Origin: Halobaculum sp. XH14
GTDB taxonomy: Archaea; Halobacteriota; Halobacteria; Halobacteriales; Haloferacaceae
Direction: 5' to 3'
NCBI RefSeq assembly: GCF_032116555.1
Contig: NZ_CP134949.1
Span: forward strand, 1,798,001 to 1,862,000
Length of the DNA: 64,000 bases
A program made the position numbers and the translations under genes. Within the stretch, counting starts at the first letter, position 1. Each line of letters opens with the position of its first letter. The notes below the pieces were generated by a model, which was not told the origin of the DNA, did no database searches, and saw only the letters and a list, made by a program, of their open reading frames with translations. Positions 14,315 to 22,730 of this stretch are shown in pieces.

Positions 14315-14833
14315 TCACTCGACCCGATAGAACATCCCCTTCGAGGCCGGCCGCGTCTCCTCGAACCCGAACCGCTCGTAGAAACCGTCGACGTCGGCCA
14401 TCAGGTTCACGTACGCGCCGGGCGGGGCGTCCGCCTCGACGAACGTCATCACCGCGTCCATCAGTCTCGCCCCGAGCCCCCGCCGCTGGTGGTCCGGGTG
14501 GACGGCCATGTCGCAGACGTGGTACACCGACCCGCCGTCGCCGACGACGCGCGCCATCCCGACCACGTCGTCCTGCCGGTCCATCTCGTCTCCCCGGTCC
14601 CCTCCCTCACGCCGATCTGCATCGTCGTTCTCGCCCCTCTCCTCGCCGCCGTCTCCGTCCTCCTTCCCGGGACCCTCACTCCCGTCACGGCTGGACACGA
14701 CCCGGACCGCGAACACGCTCTTCGACAGGCCGCGCTCGACGCCGGCGCGTGGCCGATCCGACATCCCCGCCGCCGCCCGGAGCCGCTGGAAGTCGTCGAC
14801 GGAGGGTGGCCCCTCGCGGAGTTCGTACGTCAT
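14315..14833 (-). CDS. GNAT-family N-acetyltransferase with acidic insert
   Basis: A 172-residue acetyltransferase. The acetyl-CoA loop is HPDHQRRGLGARLMDAVM, followed by GAYVNLMADVDGFYERFGFE, where the tyrosine near FYERFGF is the usual general acid of the family. An unusual low-complexity acidic insert (about residues 50-92, rich in GEDDRRE) interrupts beta-strands 3 and 4 of the fold. A longer frame begins at GTG 14839; the ATG at 14833 gives MTYELREG and is preferred. The substrate is unknown. It lies 79 nt downstream of psmA and may be read from the same operon. Confidence 0.82.
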   Translation of the reverse strand: MTYELREGPPSVDDFQRLRAAAGMSDRPRAGVERGLSKSVFAVRVVSSRDGSEGPGKEDGDGGEERGENDDADRREGGDRGDEMDRQDDVVGMARVVGDGGSVYHVCDMAVHPDHQRRGLGARLMDAVMTFVEADAPPGAYVNLMADVDGFYERFGFEETRPASKGMFYRVE

Positions 14834-14912
14834 ACCCACGGCTACGGGTTCCGTGACCTGAAGCCACCGGTCGGAAAACGGCCGCCAACGAACCCGACGT
14901 GGGGGAAGCTGT

Positions 14913-15701
14913 TTACTCGGACTCCTCGCCGTCCGCGACGTCCTCCTCGTCGGCCTCCTCGGCCTCCTCGGCCGTCAACAGGTCGAACTCCGCGAGGTAG
15001 CTCTCGACGCTCTCGGCGTCGTACTCGACGTACTGCGGGTCGGCGGCCTCGATCGTCGCCAGCCCGACGCCGTCGGGTTCGAGCCCCTCGTCGTTCGACT
15101 TCCCGAGCGCGCCGAGTGCGAGCTCGATGCCGTCCTCCAGCGTCAGATCGTCCTCGTACCCTTCCTCCAGGTAGTCCCGGACGTCGGTCCGGTTCGCGCC
15201 GATGGAGAGCGCCTTCCACTCGTAGGGCGTTCCCGAGGGGTCCGTCTCGAACAGGCGCGGCTCGCCGTTCTCGATGCCGCCGACGATGAGCGCGACGCCG
15301 AACGGACGTGCGCCCCCGACCTGCGTGTACTGCTGGATGTGGTCGGTGACGGTCTTGGTGAGCGTCTCGATGCCCATCGGCTCGCCGTAGCGCAGGCGGT
15401 TGACCTGCGCCTGCCGGCGGGCGAAGTCGATGAGCTGACGGGCGTCGGCGACGTGGCCGGCCGAGGCGATGCCGACGTGGTCGTCGGCCTTGTGCAGCTT
15501 CTCGACGGAGGCCGGCTCCATCATCGGCGACCGCGACCGCTTGTCCGCCGCGAGCACGACGCCCTCGTCCGTCCTGACGCCGATGCTCGCCGTGCCGCGC
15601 TTGACCGCCTCGCGCGCGTACTCGACCTGGTAGAGGCGACCGTCCGGGGAGAAGATGGTGATGCCCCGATCGTACGCCTGCTGTTGGGGTTGTCCCTGCA
15701 T
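14913..15701 (-). CDS. psmA: Proteasome alpha subunit
   Basis: A 262-residue alpha-type subunit forming the outer rings and gate of the 20S proteasome. The N-terminal AYDRGITIFSPDGRLYQVEYA is the alpha-subunit signature, and RGTASIGVRTDEGVVLAADKR follows. There is no N-terminal threonine nucleophile, as expected for alpha rather than beta. The C-terminus is a typical haloarchaeal acidic tail (EEADEEDVADGEESE). The gene starts 5 nt after rnp2 ends, part of the archaeal RNase P-proteasome gene cluster. Haloarchaea usually have a second alpha subunit elsewhere. Confidence 0.95.
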   Translation of the reverse strand: MQGQPQQQAYDRGITIFSPDGRLYQVEYAREAVKRGTASIGVRTDEGVVLAADKRSRSPMMEPASVEKLHKADDHVGIASAGHVADARQLIDFARRQAQVNRLRYGEPMGIETLTKTVTDHIQQYTQVGGARPFGVALIVGGIENGEPRLFETDPSGTPYEWKALSIGANRTDVRDYLEEGYEDDLTLEDGIELALGALGKSNDEGLEPDGVGLATIEAADPQYVEYDAESVESYLAEFDLLTAEEAEEADEEDVADGEESE

Positions 15702-15706
15702 GGTAG

Positions 15707-16189
15707 TTAGCGTGAGACGTCCTCGTCGGTCGCGCCCACGAACCCGTCGGGCGTCTCCACGTCGACCGCGCCGTCCCGTGAATACGCCCGCCGCGACTCG
15801 CTCTCGAACGCGACGTCTCTCTCGTCACGAACTCCGGCCGCGCGTCCTAAATACCTTTCCTCACACGCCCGGATCGTCCCGGAGACGCCGCGGACGCGGA
15901 GGCCGATCGCCTCGCCGTCGACGTCGGCGACGCAGGCCAGCGCCGCGCGTGCGGCGTCCACCTCGCCGCGACGGGCGCGAACGATCGCCTCGCCGGCGCC
16001 GTCACCGAACTCGTAGGTCACCACCGTCAGGTCGGCGTCCGCGCTGCCGGGGTCGCCGAGCAGGTTCTGGGCCGCGTACCACAGCGACCGCTGGAACGCG
16101 CCCCGCGGGATCGAGGCGTCCGGCCACGTCTCGATGCCGACCGCGAGGTAGCGCCACCGAGGCCGAAGGTGTTTCGGCAGGTGTTTCAC
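15707..16189 (-). CDS. rnp2: RNase P protein component 2 (Pop5 homologue)
   Basis: A 160-residue protein of the Rpp14/Pop5 family. The N-terminus KHLPKHLRPRWRYLAVGIE and the later FQRSLWYAAQNLLGD and GVSGTIRACEERYLG are family marks. It pairs with Rpp30 and binds the catalytic domain of RNase P RNA, which removes 5' leaders from pre-tRNA. The last about 40 residues are an acidic extension beyond the conserved domain. The gene sits between the methyltransferase and psmA, 5 nt from the latter, in the conserved archaeal cluster. Confidence 0.92.
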   Translation of the reverse strand: MKHLPKHLRPRWRYLAVGIETWPDASIPRGAFQRSLWYAAQNLLGDPGSADADLTVVTYEFGDGAGEAIVRARRGEVDAARAALACVADVDGEAIGLRVRGVSGTIRACEERYLGRAAGVRDERDVAFESESRRAYSRDGAVDVETPDGFVGATDEDVSR

Positions 16190-16219
16190 GCGCCGTGCCC
16201 CCTTCGGTCCCGCGTCATC

Positions 16220-16882
16220 TCACGCGTCCTCGACGGCCACGACCCGCTCGGCCGTGATGACACCGACCTGGTCGTGGACCCTGTCGACCTTCGTCACCGC
16301 GTAGCCGACGTCCGTGAACATCTCGACGAGTGATCCGACCGTGGACGGCTCGTCCACCTCGGGGCTGTAGAACGGTTCCTCGGGGTCCGGCTCCCCGAAG
16401 AACATCACGTCACCGAGCACGATCCGTCGTGGCTCACCCGGGTCGGCCGCGCCGGCCGACGACTGCGACCCGCCGCCCAGCGTCGCCATCGCCTCGATCG
16501 CGTCCCGCTTTTCGGCCTCGCCAAGGTGGTGCAGCGCGAAGTTGGTGGTGACGACGTCGGCCGGGCCGTCGTAGTTCGGGTCGCGGAACTCGCCGTAGTC
16601 CGCCGTGAAGTCGTCCACGCCACGCTCGTCGGCTTTCCGGCGGGCCTCCTCCAGCATGCCCTCGCTGATGTCGCGGCCGACGACCTGACCGGCATCCTCG
16701 GCGAGCGCGAGCGCGATCGCCCCGGTGCCACAGCCGAGGTCCACGACCGTGTCGGTCGCGCCGGGTCGCGCCTGGTCGATGACGAGCCCCGCACAGGCCT
16801 CGTACTCGGGCGTCTTGTCGTCGTCGTACTCGGCCGCGATCTCCGAGAAGCGGTCAGCGTGCTCCTCGATCGTCTCCTTCAT
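16220..16882 (-). CDS. Class I SAM-dependent methyltransferase
   Basis: A 220-residue methyltransferase. Motif I is VVDLGCGTGAIALALAED (from about residue 46), motif II GRDISEGMLEEARRKA, and NFALHHLGEAEKRDAI corresponds to motif IV of small-molecule methyltransferases. The ATG at 16882 is preferred to a GTG at 16891. It overlaps the end of rnp3 by 29 nt and comes 30 nt before rnp2. A methyltransferase at this place in haloarchaeal RNase P operons suggests an RNA-related or coenzyme substrate, but nothing in the sequence identifies it. Confidence 0.85.
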   Translation of the reverse strand: MKETIEEHADRFSEIAAEYDDDKTPEYEACAGLVIDQARPGATDTVVDLGCGTGAIALALAEDAGQVVGRDISEGMLEEARRKADERGVDDFTADYGEFRDPNYDGPADVVTTNFALHHLGEAEKRDAIEAMATLGGGSQSSAGAADPGEPRRIVLGDVMFFGEPDPEEPFYSPEVDEPSTVGSLVEMFTDVGYAVTKVDRVHDQVGVITAERVVAVEDA

Positions 16883-17621
16883 ACCGACCACGTTCGACCC
16901 CCGGGGAAATGAACTCCTCGGAGCGGCGCCGCCGGTTCCGCGCGGCGAGTTGCCCCCACTCGGCCAGCCCGGCGCGAACCTGTCCGGAGGAGAACCCGAT
17001 CTCCTCGCCCACGGCGACCAGTTCCCGTGGCGAACGGAGTTCGAGGTGCGAACGCGGCCGGGCGCTCGCGACGAACGGCGCGTCGTACTGGGTCACGAGT
17101 TCCCGGAGTTTGCGGAGGTCCTGAATCGCCCTGACCCTGCTCCCGCCCGACTCGCGCAACGCCGGCCCGAGGTCGAACTCGACGCGCGTCCCGTGCTCCG
17201 CGGCCGCCTTCGCCAGCACGTGGTTGAGGTCGCCGTCGCCGGCCATCGGCCGCGCGAGCACGTCCACGCGGTCCTGCTCGACCGCGAACCGGTTGAGCGC
17301 GTTCGTCCCGCCCCTGACGATCACGAGGGGGTAGTCCGGCCGAAAGTTGCCGACGCTCCCGCTCGCGGACGGCGGGTCGTCCGCGACGATCTCGACGGCC
17401 GGAACGACGTCGATCCCGGTCGCGTCGGCCACGGCCTCCGGGTCGAACTCGGCCGTCCGGGTCCGCACGACGACGCCGCCGAAGCCGTGCTCGCGCGCCG
17501 TGCGGGCGTAGCGCGAGACGGTGGCGTCGCCGTCCGGGCGGGCGAACACGGCCTCGTACGGGGGAGCTTCCGTGGCGGCGTTCCCCGACCCGGCGGCGAC
17601 CCCGGACTGGTCGTCGCTCAC
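16854..17621 (-). CDS. rnp3: RNase P protein component 3 (Rpp30 homologue)
   Basis: A 255-residue Rpp30/PHP-like TIM-barrel protein that binds RNase P RNA together with Pop5. Typical patterns are YEAVFARPDGDATVSRYA, VDVLARPMAGDGDLNHVLAK and the C-terminal RSPRELVAVGEEIGFSSGQV. The GTG start at 17621 overlaps the TGA of folCP by 4 nt (GTGA), and upstream frames only read through the folCP tail. The first about 25 residues are a low-complexity acidic segment. The C-terminus overlaps the methyltransferase start by 29 nt. Translational coupling through the operon is likely. Confidence 0.88.
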   Translation of the reverse strand: MSDDQSGVAAGSGNAATEAPPYEAVFARPDGDATVSRYARTAREHGFGGVVVRTRTAEFDPEAVADATGIDVVPAVEIVADDPPSASGSVGNFRPDYPLVIVRGGTNALNRFAVEQDRVDVLARPMAGDGDLNHVLAKAAAEHGTRVEFDLGPALRESGGSRVRAIQDLRKLRELVTQYDAPFVASARPRSHLELRSPRELVAVGEEIGFSSGQVRAGLAEWGQLAARNRRRRSEEFISPGVERGRYEGDDRGAR

Positions 17622-20236
17622 GGTTCCGAGCCCCCCGACCCACCCGACCCGCCCGAGCGCCCCGACCTGCCCGATCCCCCCGTCTCCGCCGGCTCGGCCG
17701 ATGACGCCCGCCGTTCGAATCCGTCCGGGTCGCTCGCGGCTTCGGCGACGCGGACCGCCCGGACGTTCTCCGCGGCGTCGTGGACGCGGACGATGTCCGC
17801 GCCGTTTGCCGCCGCGAGCGCGGTCCCGGCGACCGTCTCGGAGCCGGCATCGCCAGCCGTCCCGCCGACGAGTTCGAACATCGACTTGTGGGAGTGGCCG
17901 ATCAACACCGGGCAGCCGAGCGCGTGGAGTTCGTCCACGCGCCCGAGGAGTTCGAAGTTCTCCCGCTTCGACTTGCCGAACCCGAGACCGGGGTCGACGA
18001 CGACGTTCTCTCGGGGGATGCCCGCCTTCTCCGCGAGCAGGACGCGCTCGTTCAACTGGTCGATCACGTCCTCGACGACGTCGTCGTACTCGACGGTCGT
18101 GGTCGGATCGACCGGCGCGTCGATGCTGTGCATCACGATGACGGGCACGTCGCGCTCGGCCGCGAGAAAGCGCATTTCGGGGTCCTCGAGGCCGGTGACG
18201 TCGTTGAGCACGTCGGCCCCGGCGTCGAGTGCCGCCTCCGCGACCGCGGCCTTCCGGGTGTCCACCGAGACGAGCGCGTCCGCGCCGGCGACCGCCTCGA
18301 TGACCGGGACGATGCGGTCGATCTCTTTCCCGACCGGGACGGTCTCGGCGCCCGGTCGCGTGCTCTCGCCGCCCACGTCGATGATGTCGACGCCAGCGTC
18401 GACGAGTTCGGTCGCCCGCTCCAGCGCGTCCTCGGCGTCGAAGAACTCGCCGCCGTCGTGGAACGAGTCCGGGGTCACGTTCAACACGCCCATGACCGCG
18501 GTGCCGTGCTCCCACGGGTAGCTCCGGGAGTCGGCCGAGCAGTCGTCCGCGGAACCGGTCGTGTCGTCACCACCGGGACCGGACAGGCCCTCACCACCGG
18601 AATCGATCGCCTCGACTCCCGCCGCCGCCCGGATGTCCCCGGCGACGTCGGGCAGGCCCAGTCCCTGCCCTTCGAGCGATTCGACGAGCGACCGGAACTG
18701 CGCGAGCGTCCCCGTCAGGACGACCTCGTGGAGTTCGCCGGCCCCCTCGATTCCCGACGTCGCGCACGCGCCGCCGACCGCGAGCAGCTCCCGCTGGAGG
18801 GCGTCCGCCTGCCGTGCCGGGACGCGGATCTTGATGACGCGGTGGACCGCCCTCCCGCGCACGTCCTCCGCGTCCGTCGGCGTGACGTTCGCCCCGCGGA
18901 GGGTCGCCTCCGCCGCGGTGACGCCGTCCACCTCCTTGTCGATCCCGACTCTGGTCCACGCCGTTCGCGCCTCGGCGACACAGAACAGCGAGCCGGTGAG
19001 CAGGACGCAGTCTGCCTCGTCCGCCCGCTCGCGCGCCGCCGAGAGCGCGGCGGCGACCGACGACTCCGTCGTGACCGCGGCGTCGGTGCCCCGACGGAAC
19101 ACCTCGGCCAGCACCTCGGGGTCCTCCGCCCGATCCAGGGTCGGCGCGCACGTCCGGACGGTCTCCGTCGCCGGGAGCGCGGCGACCATCTCGTCGTGGT
19201 CCTTGTCGTGCATCGCGCCGAAGACGAGGTGGAGATCGTCGTACTCCAGTTCCCCGAGCGTCTCCGAGAGCGTCGCGCACGCGCCGGGGTTGTGTGCTCC
19301 GTCGAGGACGACGAACGGGTCCGTCCCCATCACCTCGAAGCGGCCCGGCCAGTGGGCGTTCCTGAGTCCGCGGGCCAGCGTCCCGTCGTCGGTGAGCCCG
19401 AGCTGCCGGGCGAGCGTGACCGCGATGCCGGCGTTGGTCGCCTGGTGGGCACCCAGCAACGGAATCCGTCCCTCGACCGTCCAGCCGTCGCCCCCGACCG
19501 AGACGGCGGATTCCTGGTGGGAGACGGCACCCTCGTACGTCGCGGTCACGTCGGCGTCGGCGCCCGAACGGTCGGTCGCGGTCGCGTCCCCGACCGTCAC
19601 CGCGTCGCCAGCGACCGCCCGAATCGTTTCCAGTGCCGTCCCGCTCGCTCCCGTGACGAGCGGCGCGTCCCCGGGCGCGACCGTCGCCTTCTTCTCGGCG
19701 ATCTCCTCGACCGTGTCGCCGAGGACGCTCGTGTGTTCGAGCGCGACGTTCGTGACGCAGGCGGCGACCGGATCGACGACGCTCGTCGCGTCGAGCTCCC
19801 CGCCCATCCCGACCTCCAGGACCGCGACGTCGACGTCGGCGCGGCCGAACCGCCAGATCCCCATCGCGGTGACGACCTCGAAGAACGTCAGCGGCTCGCC
19901 GTCGGCGGCCCTCTCGATCAGCCACGGCTTCGCCTCCTCGACGAACTCGGCGACGGCCGACTCGGGGATCTTCCGGCCGTCGACGCGGATCCGCTCGCGG
20001 AGGTCCTCGAAGTGCGGGGACGTGTAGAGCCCGACCGTCCGGCCGTCCTCGCGGAGGGTGGACGCGAGCATCCGGGCGACGCTGCCCTTCCCGTTCGACC
20101 CCGCGACCTGCACGAACGCCACGCCCTCGTGCGGGTCGCCCAGTTGCGCCAGCAGGTCGCGCACCGACTCGGTGCCCGGCTTGACCTGGAAGCGACGGAG
20201 GTCGAACAGGAAGTTCGCCGCCTCGTAGTACTCCAT
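17618..20236 (-). CDS. folCP: Bifunctional folylpolyglutamate/dihydrofolate synthase - dihydropteroate synthase
   Basis: An 872-residue fusion. The FolC part (1 to about 435) has the ATP loop VAGSNGKGSVARM at 45-56, YTSPHFEDLRERIRVDG and the ligase motif VLDGAHNPGA. A linking domain of about 110 residues (about 445-560) follows. The DHPS part (about 578-835) carries GVLNVTPDSFHDGGEF, DIIDVGGESTRPGAE and the lysine/serine loop PVLIGHSHKSMFEL. A fusion of this kind was shown to be bifunctional in Haloferax volcanii. The C-terminus is an odd Gly/Ser tail (GSGRSGRSGGSGGSGG). It starts the RNase P-proteasome operon from its own TATA-like box, CCTAAAG. Confidence 0.92.
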   Translation of the reverse strand: MEYYEAANFLFDLRRFQVKPGTESVRDLLAQLGDPHEGVAFVQVAGSNGKGSVARMLASTLREDGRTVGLYTSPHFEDLRERIRVDGRKIPESAVAEFVEEAKPWLIERAADGEPLTFFEVVTAMGIWRFGRADVDVAVLEVGMGGELDATSVVDPVAACVTNVALEHTSVLGDTVEEIAEKKATVAPGDAPLVTGASGTALETIRAVAGDAVTVGDATATDRSGADADVTATYEGAVSHQESAVSVGGDGWTVEGRIPLLGAHQATNAGIAVTLARQLGLTDDGTLARGLRNAHWPGRFEVMGTDPFVVLDGAHNPGACATLSETLGELEYDDLHLVFGAMHDKDHDEMVAALPATETVRTCAPTLDRAEDPEVLAEVFRRGTDAAVTTESSVAAALSAARERADEADCVLLTGSLFCVAEARTAWTRVGIDKEVDGVTAAEATLRGANVTPTDAEDVRGRAVHRVIKIRVPARQADALQRELLAVGGACATSGIEGAGELHEVVLTGTLAQFRSLVESLEGQGLGLPDVAGDIRAAAGVEAIDSGGEGLSGPGGDDTTGSADDCSADSRSYPWEHGTAVMGVLNVTPDSFHDGGEFFDAEDALERATELVDAGVDIIDVGGESTRPGAETVPVGKEIDRIVPVIEAVAGADALVSVDTRKAAVAEAALDAGADVLNDVTGLEDPEMRFLAAERDVPVIVMHSIDAPVDPTTTVEYDDVVEDVIDQLNERVLLAEKAGIPRENVVVDPGLGFGKSKRENFELLGRVDELHALGCPVLIGHSHKSMFELVGGTAGDAGSETVAGTALAAANGADIVRVHDAAENVRAVRVAEAASDPDGFERRASSAEPAETGGSGRSGRSGGSGGSGGSEP

Positions 20237-20257
20237 ACTCCGTGGGACCCGCGGGGG

Positions 20258-20269
20258 CCGCTTTAGGCT
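20258..20269 (-). promoter_or_regulatory. Promoter of the folCP-rnp3-rnp2-psmA operon
   Basis: On the minus strand GCCTAAAGCG lies 26-28 nt before the folCP ATG, in the leaderless position. It overlaps the stop codon (TAG, 20268-20270) of the upstream histidine kinase gene. Confidence 0.55.
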
Positions 20270-21476
20270 AACGGGTGAGCGTGAACTCGAAGCGCGATCC
20301 GCCAGCGTCGCTTTCGGTCACCGTCACCGACCAGCCGTGTGCGTCGGCCACGTCGCGGACGATCGCGAGCCCGAACCCCGTCCCCTCCTCCGTCGTCGTG
20401 TAGCCGCGCTCGAAGATTTCCTCGCGCTCGTCGGGACGGATCCCGGGACCGTCGTCACAGACGGCGAACCCGCCACCGTCGAGCGGTTCGACGCGGATCG
20501 AGACGGCCGGACCGCAGTGGTCGACGGCGTTCCGGAAGCAGTTCTCGAGCAGCGTGCGGAGCCGTTCGCGGTCGGCCTCGACCACCGCGTCGCCCGCCAC
20601 AGTGAAACTCGCGTCGGGCGCGTCGACCGACGACCACGCGCTCGCGCTGATCTCCGAGAGCCCGATCGGTTCGGTCTCCTCGACGACGCGCCCCTCCCGT
20701 GCCAGCGTGAGCACCGAGTCGATGAGCCCGTCCATCCGGTCCAGCGCGTCGCTCGCGGCGTCGAGCCGGTCCAGGTCACCCGTCTCCCGAGCCAGGTCGA
20801 CGTTCCCGGCGGCGACGTTCAGCGGGTTCCGGAGGTCGTGGCTGACGATCGAGGCGAACCCGTCGAGCCGTTCGTTCTGTCGTTCCAGTCTGGCGGTCCG
20901 GGCGGCCAGCGTCGCCCGTCGCTCCGCCCGGTTCATCGCCGCCTCGACGTTCGCGGCCAGCACGCGGGCGAGTTCCACGTCCGCGGGGTCGATGTCGGCG
21001 GTCCGGACCGACCCGAGCGTGAGCACCCCGTGCTCGGCCAGCGGCGCGACGAGCATGCTCCCCTCGCCGGTCCTGGGCACGTCGTCGTCGATCTCGGTGA
21101 TGTCCTGGAACGTGAGCAGTTCGTCGCCGTCGAACGCGTCCCACTGGACTGTCTCGCCGCGCTCGTACGCGCGACGGTCGCCGGCGAGTTCCTCGACGGC
21201 CGGCGACACCGCGGTCGGCAGGAGTCGTTCGGGCGACTCCTCGTGGAGCCGGACGGTGTTGAGCGAGAAGCCGAGCACGTCCGTCGCGGCCGTGGCCGCG
21301 ATTCCTGCGACCTCCTCGCTCGACTCCGCGAGCATCATCTCGCGCGTCGCGGCGTGGAGGTTTGCGAGCTTCTCGGCGGTTCCCCGTTCCGTCCCCTCAC
21401 CCCGGCCATCCACTGTCATGTCGTCGGTGCCGCGTTCGTCGTGAACTGTGAGGGAGTCTGATAAGTAACGTCGCAT
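20268..21476 (-). CDS. GAF-domain sensor histidine kinase
   Basis: A 402-residue soluble kinase. Residues about 37-185 form a GAF-type sensor domain (LHAATREMMLAESSEEVAGI start). The H-box FASIVSHDLRNPLNVAAGN places the phospho-accepting histidine near residue 212. The ATPase has an N-box LLENCFRNAVDHCG, G1 VCDDGPGIRPDE and G2 TTEEGTGFGLAIV. There are no transmembrane helices, so it senses a cytosolic signal. No response regulator is adjacent, the usual haloarchaeal orphan arrangement. A start at 21476 is supported by GTTTTATTC 27 nt upstream; MTVDGRG at 21419 is an alternative. Confidence 0.9.
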   Translation of the reverse strand: MRRYLSDSLTVHDERGTDDMTVDGRGEGTERGTAEKLANLHAATREMMLAESSEEVAGIAATAATDVLGFSLNTVRLHEESPERLLPTAVSPAVEELAGDRRAYERGETVQWDAFDGDELLTFQDITEIDDDVPRTGEGSMLVAPLAEHGVLTLGSVRTADIDPADVELARVLAANVEAAMNRAERRATLAARTARLERQNERLDGFASIVSHDLRNPLNVAAGNVDLARETGDLDRLDAASDALDRMDGLIDSVLTLAREGRVVEETEPIGLSEISASAWSSVDAPDASFTVAGDAVVEADRERLRTLLENCFRNAVDHCGPAVSIRVEPLDGGGFAVCDDGPGIRPDEREEIFERGYTTTEEGTGFGLAIVRDVADAHGWSVTVTESDAGGSRFEFTLTR

Positions 21477-21494
21477 CCGTTCCGCGTGTTTTCC

Positions 21495-21507
21495 GATGAA
21501 TAAAACG
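21495..21507 (-). promoter_or_regulatory. Promoter of the histidine kinase gene
   Basis: CGTTTTATTCATC on the minus strand, one of the most AT-rich spots in the region, centres 27 nt before the ATG at 21476 and supports a leaderless start there. Confidence 0.6.
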
Positions 21508-21574
21508 TATGAGTACTGTTTGCAGGGGAGAACCGAGCAGTTTTCGAAACGGTTCGATTCGTGGCGGACGCGTT

Positions 21575-21594
21575 CAGTCGTCCCCGGACGACTG
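21575..21594. other. Near-perfect inverted repeat in a 283-bp gene-free stretch
   Basis: Arms CAGTCGTCC and GGACGACTG are perfectly complementary around a 2-bp centre; as RNA this gives an 8-bp stem with a CCCG tetraloop. It lies in the stretch 21477-21759, which otherwise shows only the kinase promoter. It could be an operator or a transcript-end hairpin for the DUF7521-like gene, whose stop is at 21760. No T-tract follows. Confidence 0.5.
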
Positions 21595-21759
21595 CGACCC
21601 GAGGGACGCCACCCAACTGTCGTCCACGTCGTCGTCTCGTCGTTTCCCGCACTCCATGACCAGCGGGGCAGTCAGGGCTACCTTGTCAGTCGTGGGGGAC
21701 GACACAGACTGGCTGCTGGGGGTTGCCGACTTCGGCTCATCGAACGGAGTTCGTTCCCA

Positions 21760-22149
21760 TCAGCTCTCGTCCCGATACCCCGCCTCCAGGGTGTACTCGG
21801 TCCCGGCGTGGGTCCGACTCGTGATCGTTGAGTCGGCATCGGTTCCGTGTGTCGTAATGGAATAAAAGAGGATCCCGAGACCGACGGCCATGAGGAGCGT
21901 CTCGCCGGACTGCAACAACAGGAGTTCGTCCCGGGTGAGCACGTAATCGCCGCGCGCCGAGAGTTGGTAGACCGGCTCCACCAGCCCCCCGAAGACGACG
22001 AACCCGAACCCGATCGTCGAGAGCCGGTAGGACCGCCGCCCACGGTTCCGGCGGTACGCGAGATAGCTGAGCAGCGCCAGGGTGCTGCCGACGAGGAACA
22101 GCCCGACGTTGGCGAGGATGAACGCCCACAGTTCGGGGGACCTAACCAT
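21760..22149 (-). CDS. Small haloarchaeal membrane protein (DUF7521-like)
   Basis: A 129-residue protein with three hydrophobic helices, roughly residues 8-28, 39-58 and 74-93 (WAFILANVGLFLVGSTLALL first), and a hydrophilic C-terminal tail of about 30 residues. This size and helix pattern, and its position right behind a winged-helix regulator, match a haloarchaeal membrane family I associate with DUF7521. The ATG at 22149 overlaps the end of the regulator gene by 8 nt, so they form one transcription unit. The function is unknown; membrane sensor or modulator of the regulator is a guess. Confidence 0.72.
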   Translation of the reverse strand: MVRSPELWAFILANVGLFLVGSTLALLSYLAYRRNRGRRSYRLSTIGFGFVVFGGLVEPVYQLSARGDYVLTRDELLLLQSGETLLMAVGLGILFYSITTHGTDADSTITSRTHAGTEYTLEAGYRDES

Positions 22150-22576
22150 GGTGAGGGTTCCCCCAGGTATCGGTGCCGTCGGTCCGGTCGGCCCGGTCAC
22201 CGGCCTCGCGTGTCACTCGATCGACCGACGCCTCCATTCCGTCCATGAACCCCTCGAACCCGTCGGCCAGGTCGCCGGCGACCGAGACGGTGACCGCGAG
22301 CTTTCCGTCCTCGATCCCGAACGTGATCCCGTCGACGGCGGCCTCGAACACGCGGTAGTGGTGCCCGTCCCGGTCGGTCCGGACGGCCTCGTGGACGAGG
22401 TCGTAGCGTCCGAGCCGTTTCACGCGCCGATAGACGGTCGTCCGGGAGACGGCGAACCGGTCGGACAGCTCCTCGGCCGACAGCGGCGTCTCGCTGGTCG
22501 AAAGCAGGATCCCCCGGGTGAGTTCGTCGCCGAACAGCCCGAGCAGTTCGTCGACGGACCGCTCGTCGTCGCTCAT
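22142..22576 (-). CDS. Winged-helix transcriptional regulator
   Basis: A 144-residue regulator. Residues about 10-75 form an ArsR-like winged helix: ELLGLFGDELTRGILLST, then LSAEELSDRFAVSRTTVYRR as the recognition helix, then a wing ending HYRVFEAAVDG. The C-terminal half (IEDGKLAVTVSVAGDLADGF) is a short alpha/beta extension found in haloarchaeal regulators paired with small membrane proteins. It overlaps the next gene by 8 nt. The start at 22576 avoids about 44 basic residues of a longer frame. Confidence 0.82.
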   Translation of the reverse strand: MSDDERSVDELLGLFGDELTRGILLSTSETPLSAEELSDRFAVSRTTVYRRVKRLGRYDLVHEAVRTDRDGHHYRVFEAAVDGITFGIEDGKLAVTVSVAGDLADGFEGFMDGMEASVDRVTREAGDRADRTDGTDTWGNPHHG

Positions 22577-22730
22577 GGCACCCGTCCCCCGTCTCGACCG
22601 TCGGCCGGTCGCGTGGGTCGGGTCCGAGCGTGGGCTGGTCGGGCGCGCCGTCCGCGACCCGTTTGCCCGCCGAGGTCGGTCCCCCGTCCGTCTCCGGGTC
22701 GCCGGCACGAGCCGGAGCGATGACGCCCCA

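Noticed and set aside
17780-20266. An 828-codon open frame antisense to folCP
   Set aside because: Arg-rich and without motifs; folCP on the other strand has clear FolC and DHPS signatures.
21545-21565. GGTTCGATTC as the T-loop of a tRNA gene
   Set aside because: The flanking 5-bp T-stem does not pair and no acceptor or anticodon arm can be built around it.
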